Below, piece by piece: positions 20,480-23,836 of a DNA stretch of 23,836 nt. Under the pieces are notes generated by a model. That model searched no databases, was not told the origin of the DNA, and saw only the letters and a list, made by a program, of their open reading frames with translations. Made by a program: the position numbers and the translations under genes. Numbering within the stretch: the stretch's first letter is position 1; each line of letters starts with the position of its first letter. This stretch comes from Euprymna scolopes (lineage: Eukaryota > Mollusca > Cephalopoda > Sepiida > Sepiolidae): the NCBI GenBank assembly GCA_024364805.1, contig CM044500.1:100144087-100167922 (forward strand), read 5' to 3'.

Positions 20480-20748
20480 TTCAACATGGCTTAAATTTGG
20501 TGATTTAATGGAAACCAGTGTATCAATGTGAATTATGCTGTTTATTGCAATAGGTTTCTATTTGTCTGCATAAGAGGGTTTTTTGTTTTATTTTCATTAA
20601 AACTTGTAAGATGATGTCATAATGAACATGACATTGCCTTGAATTCACAAAATTTCATTTTCTTTATTTTAAAACATTTTTTTGGCATTTAATGTAATTT
20701 TATTTCTCATAGGTTGCCATATTTAATCTATTTTTATTTCAAATTTAG

Positions 20749-20858
20749 GACGCCCACCAAAACATGGATCATCACCTACTAATAGTAGACCAGGAACTCC
20801 TGACAGTTCAGATAGCAATGCGAGTTACAAAAATGGCATTCTGAATGGTTCAACAGAC
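20749..20858 (+). CDS. PHF21A: PHF21A-like gene, exon 5 of 5 visible (second half of AT-hook)
   Basis: This 110-nt exon completes the split Gly codon and encodes RPPKHGSSPTNS, then RPGTPDSSDSNASYKNGILN, then GSTD. With exon 4 it forms KRPRGRPPKHG, a canonical AT-hook with the GRP core that binds the minor groove of AT-rich DNA. The following Ser/Pro/Asp-rich linker with SSPTNSRPGTPDSSDS corresponds to the family's linker between AT-hook and PHD finger (TPTSPQSSHPDSP in vertebrates, from memory). The acceptor is AAATTTAG and the donor GAC/GTAAGT. It leaves in phase 0. No exon for the PHD finger (Cys4-His-Cys3) is seen in the remaining 3 kb. Confidence 0.88.
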
Positions 20859-20914
20859 GTAAGTTTTGGTCTTCATCATCAGTTTAACATCAGTTTTAAA
20901 TGCTAGCATGGAAA

Positions 20915-21480
20915 TTCACTTTCAGACTAACCTATCTCTGGCCAATTATTTATTTACCCCTCTCAAATTAATCCTTATGTTTTCCCCATGTTTTCCTTGG
21001 CCTTTCTCTTATCAACTGACCTTGCTACCTCCACTGTTCTACGTCTACTAATCCAAGCAATCATATCCATTATTTAAATATGAGCAAACTAACAAAATCA
21101 TTTGTTCTGCACATCTCTCTATACTGTTCAGATTTAATCTACCTCTGAGATCATAGTTTTTTTTTTATTTTTATTTTTTTTAGACTCTTATTATACATCC
21201 ATCGTATGATTCTCGTATTTGAACACCTATCCGCAACCCTCATTGGCCAGGTTTCACTTTCATACGTCATCACACTGCATACACATGTGTGATAGAATTT
21301 TTTGACCAACAGTGCTGATTAATAATAGAAGTTCCCTCTTATCCATTCTTAACTTTTGTTTTCACATTGTCACCAGTTGCTTCTGTGTTCCAATGGTACA
21401 AGATAACCAAACTTGTGGACAACCTAAATAGCTTTGCCATCTAAATATATTTTTTTCCTAACTTAAATTGTACTAAACAT
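20915..21480 (-). mobile_element. RTE-like LINE, C-terminal fragment (copy 2)
   Basis: On the minus strand it reads KFNYLGCVI.KDGNTEA near 21440, CVCSVMTYESETWPM near 21280-21245 and IIRWMY near 21205. Later comes ERPRKTWGK near 21000-20970. These match in order the tail of RTE-like LINE proteins (KF.YLG, YGSETWPM, RWMCG, GRPRKTW). It is better preserved than copy 1 at 5725-6290 but still broken by stops and frame changes. The catalytic palm is not included. It begins about 55 bp after exon 5. Confidence 0.75.
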
Positions 21481-21539
21481 TAATACTGTAACCCTTTTAT
21501 CCTCTCCCATTGCAAAACTCAATTCATGTTCTGCAGAGC

Positions 21540-21860
21540 AGGGAACAAAAAAACGATAAAATCCACTATAAAACAACCAAACCAAACCAAACACTAGCGA
21601 TTGAAGATACAAAGAACTTGAAGAATAAAAACCTTCTACATACCGGATCCAACATGAACACTATTTCCAAAATAACTGGATTCAGCATTAAATAACGCGA
21701 AAAGGGTTGCTATGCTGTAAAACAACTAAACCAAACTCTACAAATAAATATTTGAAGATATAAAGAACTTGAAACATAAAAACTGTTTCTAAAATAACTA
21801 GATTCGGCATTAAATAACACGAAAAGGGTTGATATGCCGTTAAACAACCAAACTAACCAT
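21540..21860 (+). repeat. Three tandem SINE-type 3' tails
   Basis: Three successive units end in AAAACAACCAAACC-like tails, near 21595, 21735 and 21860. The last two share TTGAAGATA.AAAGAACTTGAA, GGCATTAAATAACACGAAAA-like and GGGTTGATATGCC words. The same tail closes the SINE-like insert at 3366-3631. The first unit is only partly preserved. The units are about 125-140 bp long, which is shorter than the insert at 3366. They are therefore either tail-to-tail insertions or a local duplication. Confidence 0.7.
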
Positions 21861-22161
21861 TGTCTTACACTTCTTGCACACCAACCGTTTATCAACCTAC
21901 GATTCTAGAATACCACAAAAAAAGTTAATTTCTTTAAATTCTCTTTCCATTCAAATATTTGTTCACTAATATTTATAGTAAAACTTTCTATCGAATATAA
22001 TAGTTCTGTGTATTTATTTTGAAATGATTTCACATTTAACAGATGATTTGAAGTTTCAATTTAGAGTAATTGTCATATGATTAGTGATTATACTCAATTA
22101 AAATTGACTGTATAATTGTTGGAGTTTTGTTATTGCACCTAAAAAGAGTCTTTCATAATTA
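21861..22161. other. AT-rich intron sequence
   Basis: Nothing was recognised. It is assumed to be intron after exon 5. Confidence 0.45.
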
Positions 22162-22220
22162 CTAGCTTTGCTCGGGCCCTATATACTGTTCATAACTTTA
22201 TGTGTGTGTGTGCGTGCATG
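22162..22220 (-). mobile_element. Helitron-like 3' end, minus strand
   Basis: The reverse complement reads CATAAAGTTATGAACAGTATA, then GGGCCCGAGCAAAGCTAG. This matches the right end of the element at 2936-3992 (CATAAAGTTATGAACAGTACATAGGGCCCGAGC) over about 35 bp. Here the end is CTAG followed by T, fitting the Helitron CTRR-T rule. A GT microsatellite joins it on the inner side, as in the other copy. How far the element extends to the right is not clear. Confidence 0.6.
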
Positions 22221-22233
22221 TAAAAATGGAACA

Positions 22234-22262
22234 TCTGGTTTATTCAAAAGCGATAAACCAGA
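22234..22262. repeat. Perfect 10-bp hairpin
   Basis: TCTGGTTTAT at 22234-22243 and ATAAACCAGA at 22253-22262 are perfect inverted repeats around a 9-nt loop. They lie just inside the Helitron-like end and may belong to that element. Confidence 0.75.
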
Positions 22263-22817
22263 AATTTACAATTCCGTTTTCTGAAATTTTATGGCAGTGA
22301 ATCTTTATCATCTGTGTTTTTAAATATTAAAAAGTAAATATTACCTTATCAAAAAAAAAACTTATTTGTCGGGAAAAATTTCTGATTTCATCCAAACCAA
22401 TTAGCAAATATACTTCCGGTTTACCATTTTGAAATGACGAAAGATAACGATTCTGATTATAATACTCTTTTTATTAAAAATCATTAAAATAGTAACACAG
22501 AAATTATGAAATAAAATAAAAATATTTTCAGTAAATGCAGAACTATTTTTACCCATGCACCATGAGTTGATGACTTCCGATTTACAATATTTCAATATCT
22601 GTTTAATCGATAAGTACAAAAAACATTCCCTATTTTTACTTTTAGATTCATTTGTCCATCTTAACTTTTATAACGTTTTGATTGTTTAGTTTTTTCAAAA
22701 AAAAAAAAATAGCATCCATTTTTTCTATCGACTTCATTTTCGGTTTTACATGCAAACTTTTCTCCCCCAAAGGCCCGTCTTACGTTCGTATATAACAAAA
22801 CATTTTTTTTTGTTTTT
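22263..22817. other. Unassigned sequence between Helitron-like end and foldback element
   Basis: AT-rich without a gene. The words ACTTCCGGTTTACCATTTTGAAAT (near 22411) and ACTTCCGATTTACAATATTTCAAT (near 22573) form a weak direct repeat. It may belong to the element on either side. Confidence 0.4.
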
Positions 22818-23328
22818 ATAGATTTCGGTGTGCTAAAAACGAAACTGTAAACCATTTATACTTTACATAATATGAAGAATTTACTTTCCGAAAACTTGGA
22901 TCACTTTTCCATGTAAATTTAACTTAACATGAGCACCCACTTTCTGGCCACCTGAGAGAAGAGGCATTTTCTTTCGTGTTTATTGCATATAAGGTTTTCT
23001 TGACAAGGCAGTTTGGGACATGGGTGCATATTTACCAGCCTTCGTTTATGCTCGTGCGTAGCGTAAACGATGGCTATGGCTGTGAAATGGAAAATAGTCC
23101 CAGAGTCCAGGGGTTATTACCATGCAAAGGAAATCAAACAAAAATAAACACACAAAAAATGCCGCTCTCTCACATGGACACAAAGTGGGTGCTCATTCCA
23201 AGTTACATTTACATCGCAAAGTGATCACCCACTTTTCAAAAAGTAATTTCTTCATATCATGAAAACTACTTTTATTTTCGACGAAAACGGTCTGCAAATT
23301 CGTTTTCAGCACACCAAAATAAATCTAT
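22818..23328. mobile_element. Foldback/MITE-like element with long inverted arms
   Basis: Two arms of about 170 bp are imperfect inverted copies of each other. Anchor pairs run from the outside in: ATAGATTT 22818 with AAATCTAT 23321; GGTGTGCTAAAAACGAA 22827 with TTCGTTTTCAGCACACC 23299; ATATGAAGAA.TTACTTT near 22870 with the 23240-23260 region; and the perfect 15-bp ATGAGCACCCACTTT 22929-22943 with its complement 23182-23196. Innermost is GGCATTTT...GTGTTTAT 22963 with ATAAACACACAAAAAATGCC near 23143. The loop of about 160 bp is GC-richer and holds a hairpin (23043-23069). Weaker pairing may go on outward to about 22760 and 23390 (ACGT..GTATATAA, CTCCCCCAAA). No transposase frame was found. 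The family is unknown. Confidence 0.75.
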
Positions 23329-23836
23329 GAAGCATTATTTTCTTATATACGTGAGACAGTAAAATAATACTGGATTTTTGGGGGCGAGTTGGCCGTTATA
23401 GGTAATCACTAAAAGGGACTCTTAAAAGTCGTCACCCGTATCGAGCAAAAGTTTGTTTACATGTTTTACAAACTTTAAATGGGTAAAATATAATAACATA
23501 CTTATTGAAAATGTGATCATGTGATTAACAAATTAAAAAAAATAAACTGCAAGATGAAGTTTTGAAATGATTACATGTCTTTCATTTTATTTAGAATGAC
23601 AAACATTGACCAATAAAAATGAAATTTTCGGTTCTTATGTAGTTTTGGTGCCGTGCTGAAATATATCGTTATTATTTGGAAAACCATTCTTATGGAGTAG
23701 ATGAGGGTGTTTTCTAACTATTTTGTGTTTCCACCTTACATTTATTAGATATTTAGAAAAATATATGTAAACATAGTATGGTTACCGTCTGCCATTGTAT
23801 GCACCCGGGAACAATATCTCCTGTAAAATTAAATCA
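23329..23836. other. AT-rich right edge of the window
   Basis: No gene was seen and no PHD-finger exon. The first 60 bp may still belong to the foldback element. Confidence 0.45.

Noticed and set aside
20251-20487. 78-codon minus-strand frame
   Set aside because: It coincides with the palindromic element. The frame is probably a by-product, although its composition is less AT-biased than its neighbours.
20859-23836. Search for the PHD-finger exon of the PHF21A-like gene
   Set aside because: No Cys/His spacing of a PHD finger and no suitable open stretch between splice sites was found in this part.
1-23836. CRISPR arrays, operons, rRNA and tRNA genes
   Set aside because: The window is animal genomic DNA. 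The repeats seen are transposable-element units or simple tracts, and none has the regular spacing of a CRISPR array.

Overview
The window looks like a stretch of an AT-rich animal genome with long introns. It is probably from a mollusc, and possibly a cephalopod. That view rests on the intron size, the mix of jockey-like and RTE-like LINEs, a pearl/HINE-like Helitron derivative with internal minisatellite units (a type known from bivalves), and SINE-type tails ending in runs of ACCAACC. The species assignment is inference. Nothing bacterial or viral was recognised.

The only host gene I can support is part of a plus-strand gene of the PHF21A/BHC80 family. Five exons join in one open frame: 2432-2593, 6539-6590, 8817-8893, 15444-15504 and 20749-20858. 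They total 462 nt, or 154 codons. All introns are GT-AG and their sizes are about 3.9, 2.2, 6.6 and 5.2 kb. The spliced protein holds the family's conserved linker (KLQYMRSLDLVT, QSKRSERKRRSTANP) and an AT-hook (KRPRGRPPKHG) that an intron splits. The N-terminal part of the gene must lie before the window. The PHD finger and coiled coil expected after the AT-hook must lie beyond it.

The introns are filled with decayed mobile DNA. Copies of one jockey-like LINE occur at 1487-1655, 8340-8800, 11916-13190 and 13827-14262 (plus strand) and at 16134-17275 and 17583-18880 (minus strand). The plus and minus copies sit on either side of exon 4 and overlap in consensus, so the transcript could fold there. 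Two RTE-like LINE tails lie on the minus strand (5725-6290 and 20915-21480). A Helitron-like element (2936-3992) carries about five 140-bp units and was entered by a SINE-like insert with an 11-bp target duplication. There is also an internally deleted mariner (9227-9566) and a hAT-type MITE candidate (10679-11038).

The last 3.5 kb is rich in structured repeats: a palindrome at 20295-20479, three tandem SINE-type tails at 21540-21860, a Helitron-like 3' end at 22162, and a foldback element of at least 511 bp at 22818-23328. I found no convincing new biological system. The best leads are the foldback element, the inverted LINE copies around exon 4, and repeat sequence lying against a splice acceptor.
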